Shown here in pieces: positions 33,084 to 42,100 of a stretch of DNA of 64,000 bases. This DNA comes from Streptomyces sp. DSM 110735 (lineage in GTDB: Bacteria > Actinomycetota > Actinomycetes > Streptomycetales > Streptomycetaceae). The translations under genes and the position numbers were made by a program. The notes below the pieces were generated by a model. It searched no databases, was not told the DNA's origin, and saw only the letters and a list, made by a program, of their open reading frames with translations. Each line of letters begins with the position of its first letter. Position 1 is the stretch's first letter. The stretch lies in NCBI RefSeq assembly GCF_016482685.1, contig NZ_JACYHF010000005.1:1-64000 (forward strand), read 5' to 3'.

Positions 33084-33881
33084 GTGAGCACCGGCAGCTA
33101 CTACGAGCCCATCGACGAGCACCGCTACAAGCCCACCGCGCACACCGGTGGCGCCTGGGACACCGACGAACAGCACTTCAGCCCGCTGGGCGGTCTCGTC
33201 GTCCACGCCATCGACCGCCACCTGGCGGGGCGTCCGGACAGCGGTCTGGTCCCGTCGCGGATCAGCTTCGACATCCTCGGGCGCCTGGCGCTCGACGAGT
33301 GCGAGATCCGGGTGGAGGTGATCAGGCCCGGGCGCACCATCGAGCTGGTCGAGGCCGTCGTACTCATCGCCGGGCGGCCCGTCGTGCGCGGTCGCGTGTG
33401 GTTCCTCGCGGCCGGTGACACGGCGGCGGTGACCGGGGGCGGGCCCGAACCGCTCACCCCGCCCGACGCGCTCGCGCCCTGGCCGATGGCCTCCCTCTGG
33501 CCGGGCGGCTACATCGCCTCCATCGACGTGCGCCCGGTCGCGTCCCCGCGCCCCGGCCGCGCGACCGTCTGGATCCAAAGCGGGCTCGACCTCGTCGCCG
33601 GACAGCCCGCGAGCCCCCTCGCCTCCTACGTCGCCCTGGTGGACACCGCCAACGGCATCGCCGTCCGTCAGCCGCCCACCGAGTGGATCTTCCCCAACGT
33701 CGACCTGACGCTCCACCTCCACCGCACCCCCGAGGGTCCCTGGACCGGGCTCGACACCTCGGTGACCTTCGGTCCCACGGGCCAGGGCGTGACCAGCACG
33801 GTCCTCCACGACCTCCACGGCCCGGTCGGGCACGCCCAGCAGATGCTGACGGTGCGGCCGGTCGGCGGGGGCGGGCGGTAG
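33084..33881 (+). CDS. thioesterase-like (TesB/acyl-CoA thioesterase family) protein
   Basis: The 265-residue protein shows a double hot-dog layout as in acyl-CoA thioesterases. The N-terminal half contains WDTDEQHFSPLGGLVVHAID and RISFDILGRL, and the C-terminal half contains ASYVALVDTANGIAV and the TVWIQSGLDLVAG region. It probably hydrolyses a fatty acyl-CoA; the substrate is unknown. The GTG at 33084 has GAGAGGTGAG about 8 bp upstream. It precedes recA by 261 bp with an independent promoter between them. Confidence 0.82.
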   Translation: MSTGSYYEPIDEHRYKPTAHTGGAWDTDEQHFSPLGGLVVHAIDRHLAGRPDSGLVPSRISFDILGRLALDECEIRVEVIRPGRTIELVEAVVLIAGRPVVRGRVWFLAAGDTAAVTGGGPEPLTPPDALAPWPMASLWPGGYIASIDVRPVASPRPGRATVWIQSGLDLVAGQPASPLASYVALVDTANGIAVRQPPTEWIFPNVDLTLHLHRTPEGPWTGLDTSVTFGPTGQGVTSTVLHDLHGPVGHAQQMLTVRPVGGGGR

Positions 33882-33952
33882 TCGAGGGGCGGCCGGTAGC
33901 CGAGGGGCGTGCGGGGCTCGCTCGGCGGCGCCGTTTTCACCCCGGGTGACGC

Positions 33953-33982
33953 TTGACACGAAAATCGAACATCCATTCTGAT
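33953..33982 (+). promoter_or_regulatory. recA promoter with SOS (LexA) box
   Basis: TTGACA at 33953-33958 is a perfect -35. A weak -10 (TCTGAT, 33977-33982) follows at 18 bp. Between and overlapping it, TCGAACATCCATTC (33965-33978) fits the actinobacterial/Bacillus-type SOS box GAAC-N4-GTTC with one mismatch (ATTC). LexA binding here would block the promoter. The recA start codon is about 160 bp downstream, so a long leader is expected. Confidence 0.75.
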
Positions 33983-34142
33983 GGAAGCTCGGGCGAGGCT
34001 TCTGGCGGGTGTTTCGTGGTGGTTCGGATAGAAACATCCCCCAGTTATCCACAGGCCGGACCGACGTCGGGGCGCATTGTCAGTGGCAGGCGTTAGCGTC
34101 TTTGACGTGAAGCGATCGACTCAAGCAAACCGGGTGGAACCC

Positions 34143-35261
<1,119 letters not shown>

Positions 35262-35264
35262 TCC

Positions 35265-36170
35265 ATGACGCGCCGAACCGAGTGGGCCGAGCACGAGTAC
35301 GCCTCCCCCGGTGCCCCACGGGGGAGGGGCATCGGGGGCGACTCCGCCTCCGCGAGAGCCGGAGACGACCAGGGGTACGGGCCGGGATACGGGGACGAGG
35401 CGTACGGGGGCCGTGGTCACTCGACCGGTGACCACGACCACGGGGAACACGGGGAGTACGTGGCCCAGGGGCACGGGGGCCATGGGGACGACGGGTACGG
35501 CGGGCGCGGCGACGCGTCGTACGACCGGCCCGGCCAGGACGGCCCGGACCCGACCGGCGACCGCCGGGGCCCCGCCAAGCGGCGTGGCCGACGGCGCCGC
35601 TTCGGGGACCCGGGCGGTGAGACCGAGGACTCCCTCTCCTCGTCGAGGGCCGAGCGGGGGGAGTCCTCGGCGGACCCGGCCGAGCGGGCGCGGAACATCT
35701 GTCTGCGCCTGCTCACCGGTACGCCGCGCACCCGCAAGCAGCTCGCGGACGCCCTGCGCAAGCGGGAGATCCCCGAGGAGGTGGCCGACGAGGTGCTGTC
35801 GCGGTTCGAGGAGGTCGGACTGATCAACGACAGTGCCTTCGCGGACGCCTGGGTGGAGTCACGGCACCACGGCCGGGGGCTCGCCCGCCGCGCCCTCGCC
35901 CGGGAACTGCGCACCAAGGGCGTCGACTCGGCGCTGATCGACGAGGCGGTGGGGCAGCTCGACTCCGAGCAGGAGGAGGCGACCGCCCGCGACCTGGTGG
36001 ACCGCAAGCTGCGGGCGACCCGGGGCCTCGACCGCGACAAGCGGCTCCGCCGCCTGGCCGGGATGCTCGCCCGCAAGGGCTACCCCGAGGGCATGGCCCT
36101 CCGCGTCGTCCGCCAGGCGCTGGAGGAAGAGGGGGAGGACACGGAGTTCCTGGAGGGCGAGGGCTACTGA
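35265..36170 (+). CDS. recX: RecA regulator RecX with long disordered N-terminus
   Basis: RecX binds RecA filaments and restrains them. The conserved three-helix repeats occupy residues about 138-295 (ICLRLLTGTPRTRKQLADAL, RFEEVGLINDSAFADAWVES and the LARRALARELRTKGVD region). The first 135 residues are an unusual Gly/Asp/His/Tyr-rich tail (GHGGHGDDGYGGRGD) that common RecX proteins (about 150-200 residues) lack. It starts 3 bp after the recA stop, so it is in the SOS operon. Confidence 0.93.
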   Translation: MTRRTEWAEHEYASPGAPRGRGIGGDSASARAGDDQGYGPGYGDEAYGGRGHSTGDHDHGEHGEYVAQGHGGHGDDGYGGRGDASYDRPGQDGPDPTGDRRGPAKRRGRRRRFGDPGGETEDSLSSSRAERGESSADPAERARNICLRLLTGTPRTRKQLADALRKREIPEEVADEVLSRFEEVGLINDSAFADAWVESRHHGRGLARRALARELRTKGVDSALIDEAVGQLDSEQEEATARDLVDRKLRATRGLDRDKRLRRLAGMLARKGYPEGMALRVVRQALEEEGEDTEFLEGEGY

Positions 36171-36230
36171 GGGGCGCTTGCGGCGAAGGGGTTCCGAGGA
36201 GCCCGGGGGAGGGCAGCGGCTTTCGGTCAC

Positions 36231-36365
36231 GGCGCCGCGTCCCTCCAAGGACCCCGGCGCCGGACCCACTGCCCGGTGCCGCGTCCTTCCACGGACCTCG
36301 GCGCCGGACCAACCGCCCGGTGCCGCCGCCCTGCCAGAGCGCCCTGGCGCCGGACCAACCGCCCG
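36231..36365. repeat. three tandem copies of a roughly 45-bp repeat
   Basis: Copies at 36231-36275, 36276-36319 and 36320-36365 share the core ggcgccggaccaaccgcccg and a preceding gtgccgcgtcc-type segment. Each contains GGCGCC palindromes. They fill most of the gap between the convergent recX and rhodanese genes and may act as a compound terminator or a family of dispersed repeats. Confidence 0.7.
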
Positions 36366-36370
36366 CTCCC

Positions 36371-36793
36371 TCAGCCCTCCGGCGACTCCACCGGCAGCCC
36401 CGCCGCACGCCACGCCTGGAAGCCGCCCACCACGTCCGTCGCCCGGTGCAGTCCGAGCTGGTGGAGGGAGGCGGCGGCCAGGCTGGAGGCGTAGCCCTCG
36501 TTGCAGAGGACCAGGAAGCGTACGTCGTGACCGGTGGCCTCGGGGAGACGGTGGCTGCCGCGGGGGTCGAGCCGCCACTCCAGTTCGTTGCGCTCGATGA
36601 CGAGGGCGCCCGGGATCAGTCCGTCCCGCTCGCGCAGCGCCGCGTACCGGATGTCGACCAGCAGGGCGTCGCCCTGGCGCGCCGCCTCGTACGCCTCGTG
36701 GGCTTCCACGCGCCGGTAGCCGTCGCGCACCCGCTCCAGCAACTCGTCGATGCCGACGGGATGTTCGTCCGTGCCGGGACGGCTGTCGCTCAC
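36371..36793 (-). CDS. rhodanese-like sulfurtransferase
   Basis: The single-domain 140-residue rhodanese has the active-site Cys in LVLCNEGYASSLAAASL and the conserved ALLVDIRYAALRERDGLIPGA start of the domain. It would carry sulfane sulfur as a persulfide on that cysteine. Its ATG overlaps the cysteine dioxygenase stop (ATGA), so the two are coupled, which suggests a role in handling sulfite or thiosulfate produced from cysteine breakdown. Confidence 0.9.
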   Translation of the reverse strand: MSDSRPGTDEHPVGIDELLERVRDGYRRVEAHEAYEAARQGDALLVDIRYAALRERDGLIPGALVIERNELEWRLDPRGSHRLPEATGHDVRFLVLCNEGYASSLAAASLHQLGLHRATDVVGGFQAWRAAGLPVESPEG

Positions 36794-37350
36794 TGCCAGT
36801 CCTCCGGGAGTTCCACCTGCTCCAGGCGCAGTACCTGACCCGAGCGACTGTAGCGGCGGATGCGCGGCAGCGGCGGGTAGTAGGCGTGCACCGAGACGGC
36901 GTGCCGGTCGGGGGACTCGTTGAGCACCTCGTGCACATGATGGCGGCCGAAGGCGCGGCCCTGTCCGGCCGCCAGCAGGCGTTCGCGGTCGACGCCGTCG
37001 GTGAGTTCCAGGGTGCGCCAGCCGTCGGTGGGGAGCCGGGCGGCCAGCGCGTTCTCCTTCAGCTCACCCGAGGCGGTGAGGAAGGCGCCGATGGAGTCGG
37101 CGTGGTCGTGCCAGCCGGTTCCGGTGCCGGGCGGCCAGCCGATCAGCCACGCCTCGCTGCCGCCGGGACCCGTCAGCCGCACCCAGGTGCGTCCCTCGGG
37201 GTCGAGCGGAAGCGAGGCGATCAGCTCCGCGTCGGCGGCCGTGCGCCGCACGAAGTCGAGCAGTTCCGCCTGCGTCGGAGCGGCAGCCGCAGCCGTAGCC
37301 GGAGCGGCCGGGGGCGCAAGCGGGGAAGAGGACACGGGGGAGACAGACAC
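36790..37350 (-). CDS. cysteine dioxygenase
   Basis: A 186-residue non-haem iron cupin that oxidises cysteine to cysteine sulfinate. The iron ligands are visible as HDHADS (about residue 80) and the later HHVHEVLN. The N-terminus (about 1-28) is Ser/Ala/Pro-rich. The GTG at 37350 has AGGA 8 bp upstream; a GTG two codons earlier is possible. It is the first large gene of the operon and is preceded by a Cys-rich leader ORF and a GC-rich hairpin region. Confidence 0.9.
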   Translation of the reverse strand: MSVSPVSSSPLAPPAAPATAAAAAPTQAELLDFVRRTAADAELIASLPLDPEGRTWVRLTGPGGSEAWLIGWPPGTGTGWHDHADSIGAFLTASGELKENALAARLPTDGWRTLELTDGVDRERLLAAGQGRAFGRHHVHEVLNESPDRHAVSVHAYYPPLPRIRRYSRSGQVLRLEQVELPEDWQ

Positions 37351-37417
37351 GTGCACCGTCCTGAAAAGAGTTCGCCGAACGGGCGCACGGCGGCGCCCGG
37401 AGAAAGGGAATGCGAAT

Positions 37418-37465
37418 TCAGCAGGACGGACGACACACGCAGCCCGCGTAGCGGACGAGGTCCAT
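37418..37465 (-). CDS. Cys-rich leader peptide (15 aa) upstream of cysteine dioxygenase
   Basis: A 15-codon ORF, MDLVRYAGCVCRPSC, begins at ATG 37465 with a strong ribosome site GGAGGG 5 bp upstream and ends with TGA at 37418. Three of its last seven residues are Cys. Short peptides of the type (V/M)DL.R...C.CR are known upstream of sulfur genes in actinobacteria, where cysteine supply controls translation of the downstream operon. A stem-loop (GGGCGC/GCGCCC, 37381-37398) and a CTCTTTT run lie between it and the dioxygenase start, as expected for attenuation. Confidence 0.8.
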   Translation of the reverse strand: MDLVRYAGCVCRPSC

Positions 37466-37601
37466 ATGGACCCTCCGCCACAGGCGCGCACAGGTGTCGG
37501 TCACGATCCGGAGTACAGCACGCGGCCGGACCCCGAATCAATCCATGGTCACCATGTGGACAGGGCGGAAGTACGTGACGCCGGAGCGTTCCGGCGCACG
37601 G

Positions 37602-39224
37602 TCAGCGCGCGGCCGAACCCGCCCGCGCCTCCTCCCTCACCTCGTCCTCCTCCACTTGCCCGGCGCCCCCGAGCGTGGCCTCCGCCGCCGCGTACAGGTC
37701 GGCCGGGCGGACCCCGCTCAGCGCGGTGACCAGATGACCGTCGGGGCGGACGAGCAGCACGCTGTGCGCGGGCGCGCCCGGGTACTCCTCGGCGACGAGC
37801 AGTTCCGCCCGGTGCGGCAGCGCGGTCACGGCGGCCGCAAGCCGGGGCATCACCCCGGCCGACATCCAGTGCTTGCGGTCCCACACCCCCGTGCCCGGAG
37901 CGATCAGCACGACCAGCAGCGCGCCCCGGCCGAGCCGGTCGCGCAGCCGGACGAACGAGCCGTCCTCCGCCGTCACCCGCACATCGGTGACCACGGCGCC
38001 GGGCTCGGTGCCGACCGGGATCTCGCCCTCCAGATGGCGGGGCGCGAGCGGCGAGGCGGTGTACGCCCCCGGTTCGCCGAGCGCGCCGCGCCCGAGGTGA
38101 CCGTCGGCGAGCAGTGTGTCCTGGCTTCGGGTCGCGCCGGGCACGTAGGCGCGCAGCCCGCCCCCGCCGCGCAGCACCGGCAGCAGTTGGTCGGCGGCGC
38201 GCAGCCGGGCGGCGACGACCGCGCGCCGTTCGGTCTGGTAGCTGTCGAGCAGGTCCTCGTGCGGACCGAGGTGCCAGGCGGTGGCGAGCTTCCAGGCGAG
38301 GTTGTCGGCGTCCCGCAGCCCCTCGTCCAGCCCCTGGGTGCCGAGCGCGCCGAGCAGATGGGCCGCGTCCCCGGCGAGGAAGACCCACCCCGCGCGCCAG
38401 CGCCGGGCCAGCCGGTGGTGCACGGTGTGGACGCCGGTGTCGAGCAGGTCGTACGCCGGGACGGAACCGCCGGTCCAGCCCGCGAGGGTCTCGCGGACGC
38501 GGGTCACCAGCAGGTCGGGCGTGACCAGCTCCTTGCCCGGGGGCAGCAGCCAGTCCAGCCGCCACATGCTGTCGGGCAGCGGACGGGCCGTGACCTCCGA
38601 GCAGGCGGGACCGGACGTGCGCCACGGGGGCGTGCGGTGCAGCAGCGCGCGCCCCTCCCAGGGGAGTTCGACGCGCAGCGCGGCGACCGCGTGCCGCTCC
38701 ACCGCCGTACGGCCGGGGAAGCGGATGTCCTGGAGCTTGCGGACCGTGGAACGGGGACCGTCGCAGCCCACCAGGTAACTGCCGCGCCACCAGGTGCCGT
38801 TGGGACCACGGGTGTGCGCGGTGACACCGGAGCGCTCCTGCTCCAGGGAGTCGAGACGGCTGTCCACGGCCACCTGGACCAGGGGCTCGTCGGTGGCCGC
38901 GGCTCGCAGCGCGCCGGTGAGGACGTGCTGGGCGATGTGCAGCGGCGCGGGTTCGTCCCGTTCGAAGTCGGTCTCGCCCACCACCTGCCGACGGCGCATC
39001 GCCCGCCAGCCGGTCCACCTCGCCCCGAGCGCGTCGGCGGGCACCGAGGTGAGCCGTTCCACCAGCGCGGCGGTGTCCTCGCGCAGGACGACGGTGCGCG
39101 CGAGACGGGATTCGTCCTTGCCCGGGCCCTCGTCCAGGACGACGGACGGCACCTCCTGACGTGCCAGCGCCAGGGCGAGCGTGAGCCCCACGGGCCCCGC
39201 TCCGACGATGATCACCGGGTCCAC
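37602..39224 (-). CDS. FAD-dependent aromatic-ring-type monooxygenase
   Basis: The 540-residue flavoprotein belongs to the PheA/TfdB or p-hydroxybenzoate hydroxylase-like class. It has the FAD motif GAGPVGLTLALALAR near residue 8, the LVGCDGPRSTVR (DG) motif at about 153, and the GD motif FLAGDAAHLLGALGTQGLDE at about 270. A C-terminal thioredoxin-like domain (about 420-520) is present. The substrate is unknown. The GTG at 39224 puts the FAD fold at the N-terminus. The longer frame start at 39314 falls within the candidate promoter, which argues against it. Confidence 0.88.
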   Translation of the reverse strand: MDPVIIVGAGPVGLTLALALARQEVPSVVLDEGPGKDESRLARTVVLREDTAALVERLTSVPADALGARWTGWRAMRRRQVVGETDFERDEPAPLHIAQHVLTGALRAAATDEPLVQVAVDSRLDSLEQERSGVTAHTRGPNGTWWRGSYLVGCDGPRSTVRKLQDIRFPGRTAVERHAVAALRVELPWEGRALLHRTPPWRTSGPACSEVTARPLPDSMWRLDWLLPPGKELVTPDLLVTRVRETLAGWTGGSVPAYDLLDTGVHTVHHRLARRWRAGWVFLAGDAAHLLGALGTQGLDEGLRDADNLAWKLATAWHLGPHEDLLDSYQTERRAVVAARLRAADQLLPVLRGGGGLRAYVPGATRSQDTLLADGHLGRGALGEPGAYTASPLAPRHLEGEIPVGTEPGAVVTDVRVTAEDGSFVRLRDRLGRGALLVVLIAPGTGVWDRKHWMSAGVMPRLAAAVTALPHRAELLVAEEYPGAPAHSVLLVRPDGHLVTALSGVRPADLYAAAEATLGGAGQVEEDEVREEARAGSAAR

Positions 39225-39308
39225 GGCGCGACGCCCCCTGCCCACAGCGGTGCCCTGACGGACTCGGACGAACAGGAAGGTGAAGCGGGGTGCACGATCA
39301 CAGAACGT

Positions 39309-39337
39309 ATGCAACCCATTGGCAGAGTATGCGTCAA
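39309..39337 (-). promoter_or_regulatory. candidate promoter of the FAD monooxygenase gene
   Basis: On the minus strand, TTGACG (39332-39337) and TTGCAT (39309-39314) are 17 bp apart. GCATAC occurs twice within the same segment. The start codon at 39224 is about 80 bp downstream. Confidence 0.4.
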
Positions 39338-39400
39338 GTGACCGGGGCCCGTGGCGATCACACCCTCAAGGATCGGGCACCGGCGGCGTGTCCGCAACAC

Positions 39401-39434
39401 GGCGGGGCGGTGACGTCTCCGTCACCGCCCCGCC
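39401..39434 (-). terminator. gluABCD terminator
   Basis: A perfect 14-bp stem (ggcggggcggtgac and complement) with a 6-nt loop lies 24 bp downstream of the gluD stop. It ends the glutamate transporter operon. Confidence 0.85.
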
Positions 39435-39457
39435 CGTGAAACGCGTGTGACGCCAGG

Positions 39458-40333
39458 TCAGATCGCGTTGCCCCCGTCGATGACGTCGACCGTCTCCTTG
39501 GCCAGCACCGTGCCCGTGCCGCGCTTGCTGCGCCGCAGCCGCCGCTCCAGCCAGGCGGCGAACGAGGTGAGTACGAAGTTGAGGACGATGTAGATGATCG
39601 CCACCACGACGAAGCTCTGGATCACGTTCGCGTAGTTCGCCGCGAGCGTGCTGCGCGCGCTGAGGAGTTCCGCGAACTGGAGCATGACGCCGCCGAGCGC
39701 GGTGTCCTTCACGATGACGACGAGCTGGCTCACGATGGCCGGGAGCATCACGGTGACCGCCTGCGGCAGCAGGATGCCCGCCATGGTCTGGCCCTTGCGC
39801 AGCCCGATGGCGTACGCCGCCTCCGTCTGGCCCTTCGGCAGGGCGAGGATGCCGGCCCGGACGACCTCGGCGAGCACCGAGGCGTTGTAGAGCACCAGAC
39901 CGGTGACGACGGCGTACATCGGGCGTTCGTCGCTCGCGATGCCGGTGGAGCGTACGTACAGCTCGTTGGCGAACAGCATCAGGAGCAGCACCGGGATCGC
40001 CCGGAAGAACTCCACGACCACGCCGACGGGTATCCGCACCCAGCGGTGGTCCGACATGCGGGCGATGCCGAGCACCGCGCCCAGGGGCAGCGCGATGACC
40101 ATGGACAGCGCGGCCGCCTCCAGCGTGCTGCCGAGACCGGGCAGCAGATAGGTCGTCCACGCCTGGGAGGTGGTGAAGGGCTGCCACAGGCTCCACTTGA
40201 GCTGGCCCTTGTCGTCCATCTTGGCCACGGCCCACCAGGCAGCCAGCCCGAGGAGGACGAAGAACAGGACGGAGACGACCACATTGCGCACCTTGGCGCG
40301 CGGGCCGGGCGTGTCGAAGAGGACGGAACTCAT
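39458..40333 (-). CDS. gluD: glutamate ABC transporter permease GluD
   Basis: The 291-residue polar-amino-acid permease has an N-terminal membrane segment at about 17-37, the HisM-type core and the EAA-loop segment ALPKGQTEAAYAIGLRKGQT, which docks to the ATPase. The Arg/Lys-rich region LERRLRRSKRG is near the C-terminus. The ATG overlaps the gluC stop by 4 bp. It would form the transmembrane heterodimer with GluC. Confidence 0.92.
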   Translation of the reverse strand: MSSVLFDTPGPRAKVRNVVVSVLFFVLLGLAAWWAVAKMDDKGQLKWSLWQPFTTSQAWTTYLLPGLGSTLEAAALSMVIALPLGAVLGIARMSDHRWVRIPVGVVVEFFRAIPVLLLMLFANELYVRSTGIASDERPMYAVVTGLVLYNASVLAEVVRAGILALPKGQTEAAYAIGLRKGQTMAGILLPQAVTVMLPAIVSQLVVIVKDTALGGVMLQFAELLSARSTLAANYANVIQSFVVVAIIYIVLNFVLTSFAAWLERRLRRSKRGTGTVLAKETVDVIDGGNAI

Positions 40334-40995
40334 CGCTTCACCGCCAGTCGCTTGCCGAGCCAGCCGAGGAGCAGGCCGGTGGGCAGGGTCAGGACCACGA
40401 ATCCGAGGGCGAAGACGGCACCGATGGCCAGGGTCTGCGCCTCGTTCTCGATCATCGTCTTCATGAGGGTGGCGGCCTCGGCGACGCCGATGGCGGCCGC
40501 GACCGTGGTGTTCTTGGTGAGGGCGATCAGCACGTTGGCGAGCGGGCTGATCACCGACCGCAGGGCCTGCGGCAGCACGATGATCCGCAGAGTCTGGGTG
40601 AAGCTCAGCCCGATCGCGCGGGCCGCCTCCGCCTGTCCGACGGGCACGGTGTTGATGCCGGAGCGGATCGCCTCGCAGACGAACGCGGCGGTGTAGGCGG
40701 TCAGACCGAGCACGGCCAGCCGGAAGCCCTGGATCTTGAAGTCCTCGGTGCCCATGGTGACGCCGAAGATGTCGGCGAGGCCGAGCGAGGTGAACAGGAT
40801 GATGATCGTCAGCGGGATGTTCCGGACGATGTTGACGTAGGCGGTGCCGAAGCCGCGCATCAGAGGGACGGGGCTGACCCGCATGGCGGCCAGCAGGACG
40901 CCCCAGACCAGGGAACCGACGCCGGAGAAGACGGTGAGCTGCACCGTCGTCCAGAACGCCCCCAGGACGTCGTAGCCTTCAAGAAAGTCGAACAC
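40330..40995 (-). CDS. gluC: glutamate ABC transporter permease GluC
   Basis: The 221-residue permease has the typical polar-amino-acid start (FLEGYDVLGAFWTTVQLTVF) and EAA loop NTVPVGQAEAARAIGLSFTQ. Five membrane segments are evident. It is preceded by a long hairpin after gluB and coupled to gluD. It pairs with GluD in the inner membrane for glutamate uptake. Confidence 0.92.
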   Translation of the reverse strand: MFDFLEGYDVLGAFWTTVQLTVFSGVGSLVWGVLLAAMRVSPVPLMRGFGTAYVNIVRNIPLTIIILFTSLGLADIFGVTMGTEDFKIQGFRLAVLGLTAYTAAFVCEAIRSGINTVPVGQAEAARAIGLSFTQTLRIIVLPQALRSVISPLANVLIALTKNTTVAAAIGVAEAATLMKTMIENEAQTLAIGAVFALGFVVLTLPTGLLLGWLGKRLAVKR

Positions 40996-41035
40996 GTTCT
41001 CCCGCGCTTCCGGGTGTGTGGCGTAGGGGTGGGTC

Positions 41036-41079
41036 GGCCCGCGCCGCCGTCCGGGAAGCGGTGGACGGCGGCGCGGGCC
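41036..41079 (-). terminator. 17-bp intercistronic hairpin between gluB and gluC
   Basis: Arms at 41036-41052 and 41063-41079 are perfectly complementary over 17 bp with a 10-nt loop. It lies about 50 nt after the gluB stop and 41 nt before gluC. It has no T-run and is likely a partial terminator or mRNA-stabilising element that keeps binding-protein levels above permease levels. Confidence 0.7.
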
Positions 41080-41127
41080 GGGGGACCGTGCGGGGCCTGC
41101 CCGGTCCTCGCGTCCGCGGCGACGGGA

Positions 41128-41967
41128 CTACTTGACGATCTGGCCGATCTTCGGCGCGGGCTCGTTCTTGTAGGCCGAGCCGAAGTTCTTCGCCACGGCC
41201 TTGTCCCAGGACTTGTCGGAGACCATCTGCTCCAGCGCCTTGTTGATCTTGTCGACGGTCGCGGAGTCGCCCTTCTTGACGCCGATGCCGTAGTTCTCGT
41301 TGCTGAGCTTGAGCCCGGTGAGCTTGAACTGGCCCTTGTACTTGTCCTGCGCGGCGTAGCCCGCGAGGATCGAGTCGTCCGTGGTCAGCGCGTCCACGGA
41401 GCCGCTCTGCAGACCGGCGAGGCACTCCGAGTAGCCGGGCAGGTTGCGCAGGTTGGCCTTCGGCGCGATCGACTTCTGGACGTTCTGCGCCGAGGTCGAA
41501 CCGGTCACGGAACACAGCCGCTTGCCGTTGAGGTCCGTGCCCTTGCTGATCTTCGAGTCCTTCTTCACCAGCAGGTCCTGGTGGGCCAGCAGGTACGGAC
41601 CGGCGAAGTCCACCTTCTGCTTGCGCTCGTCGGTGATGGAGTAGCTCGCCGCGATGAACTTGACGTCACCGCGCTGGAGCGCGTTCTCGCGGTCGGCGCT
41701 CTTGGTCTCCACCCACTCGATCTGGCTGGGCTTGTAGCCGAGCTGCTTGGCCACGTAGGTGGCCACGTCCACGTCGAAACCGGAGAAGGATCCGTCGGGC
41801 TGCTTCAGACCGAGACCGGGCTGGTCGTACTTGATGCCGATCTTGATCTTGCCGCCGCCGCTGCCCGAGGAACCGGCGTCGTCCTTCTTGTCGCCGCCGC
41901 ACGCGGTGGCGGTCACGGCGAGAGCGAGCACGACGGCCGAGGCGGCGGTGACCTTGCGGAGCTTCAT
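41128..41967 (-). CDS. gluB: glutamate-binding lipoprotein GluB
   Basis: The 279-residue extracellular solute-binding lipoprotein (family 3) has a signal peptide with lipobox-like VTATAC followed by GGDKKDD, then a Gly/Ser linker. The ligand-binding fold contains KYDQPGLGLKQPDGSFSGFD and DERKQKVDFAGPYLLAHQDL. The ATG at 41967 has AAAGGA 8 bp upstream; the ATG three codons earlier lies inside that site. It captures glutamate outside the membrane for GluCD/GluA. Confidence 0.93.
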   Translation of the reverse strand: MKLRKVTAASAVVLALAVTATACGGDKKDDAGSSGSGGGKIKIGIKYDQPGLGLKQPDGSFSGFDVDVATYVAKQLGYKPSQIEWVETKSADRENALQRGDVKFIAASYSITDERKQKVDFAGPYLLAHQDLLVKKDSKISKGTDLNGKRLCSVTGSTSAQNVQKSIAPKANLRNLPGYSECLAGLQSGSVDALTTDDSILAGYAAQDKYKGQFKLTGLKLSNENYGIGVKKGDSATVDKINKALEQMVSDKSWDKAVAKNFGSAYKNEPAPKIGQIVK

Positions 41968-42100
41968 GGTGGACATCCTTTGCGTGATGCGTGAGGGAGA
42001 GAACGAGGTCCGTGCGGGCGCGGTCGGCCCGGCGGGCGGCCCGAGTGGCGTGGGCTGCCCGGTGATCAGTGGGTGCGTCCGGCTCGACACGGCGTCCGAT

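Noticed and set aside
36231..36365. CRISPR array
   Set aside because: The three copies are contiguous, about 45 bp, with no unique spacers and no cas genes nearby.
37351..37491. Upstream extension of the cysteine dioxygenase to 37491
   Set aside because: It would overlap the leader ORF in another frame, has no ribosome site and gives an Arg-rich non-family N-terminus. The GTG at 37350 has a good AGGA site.
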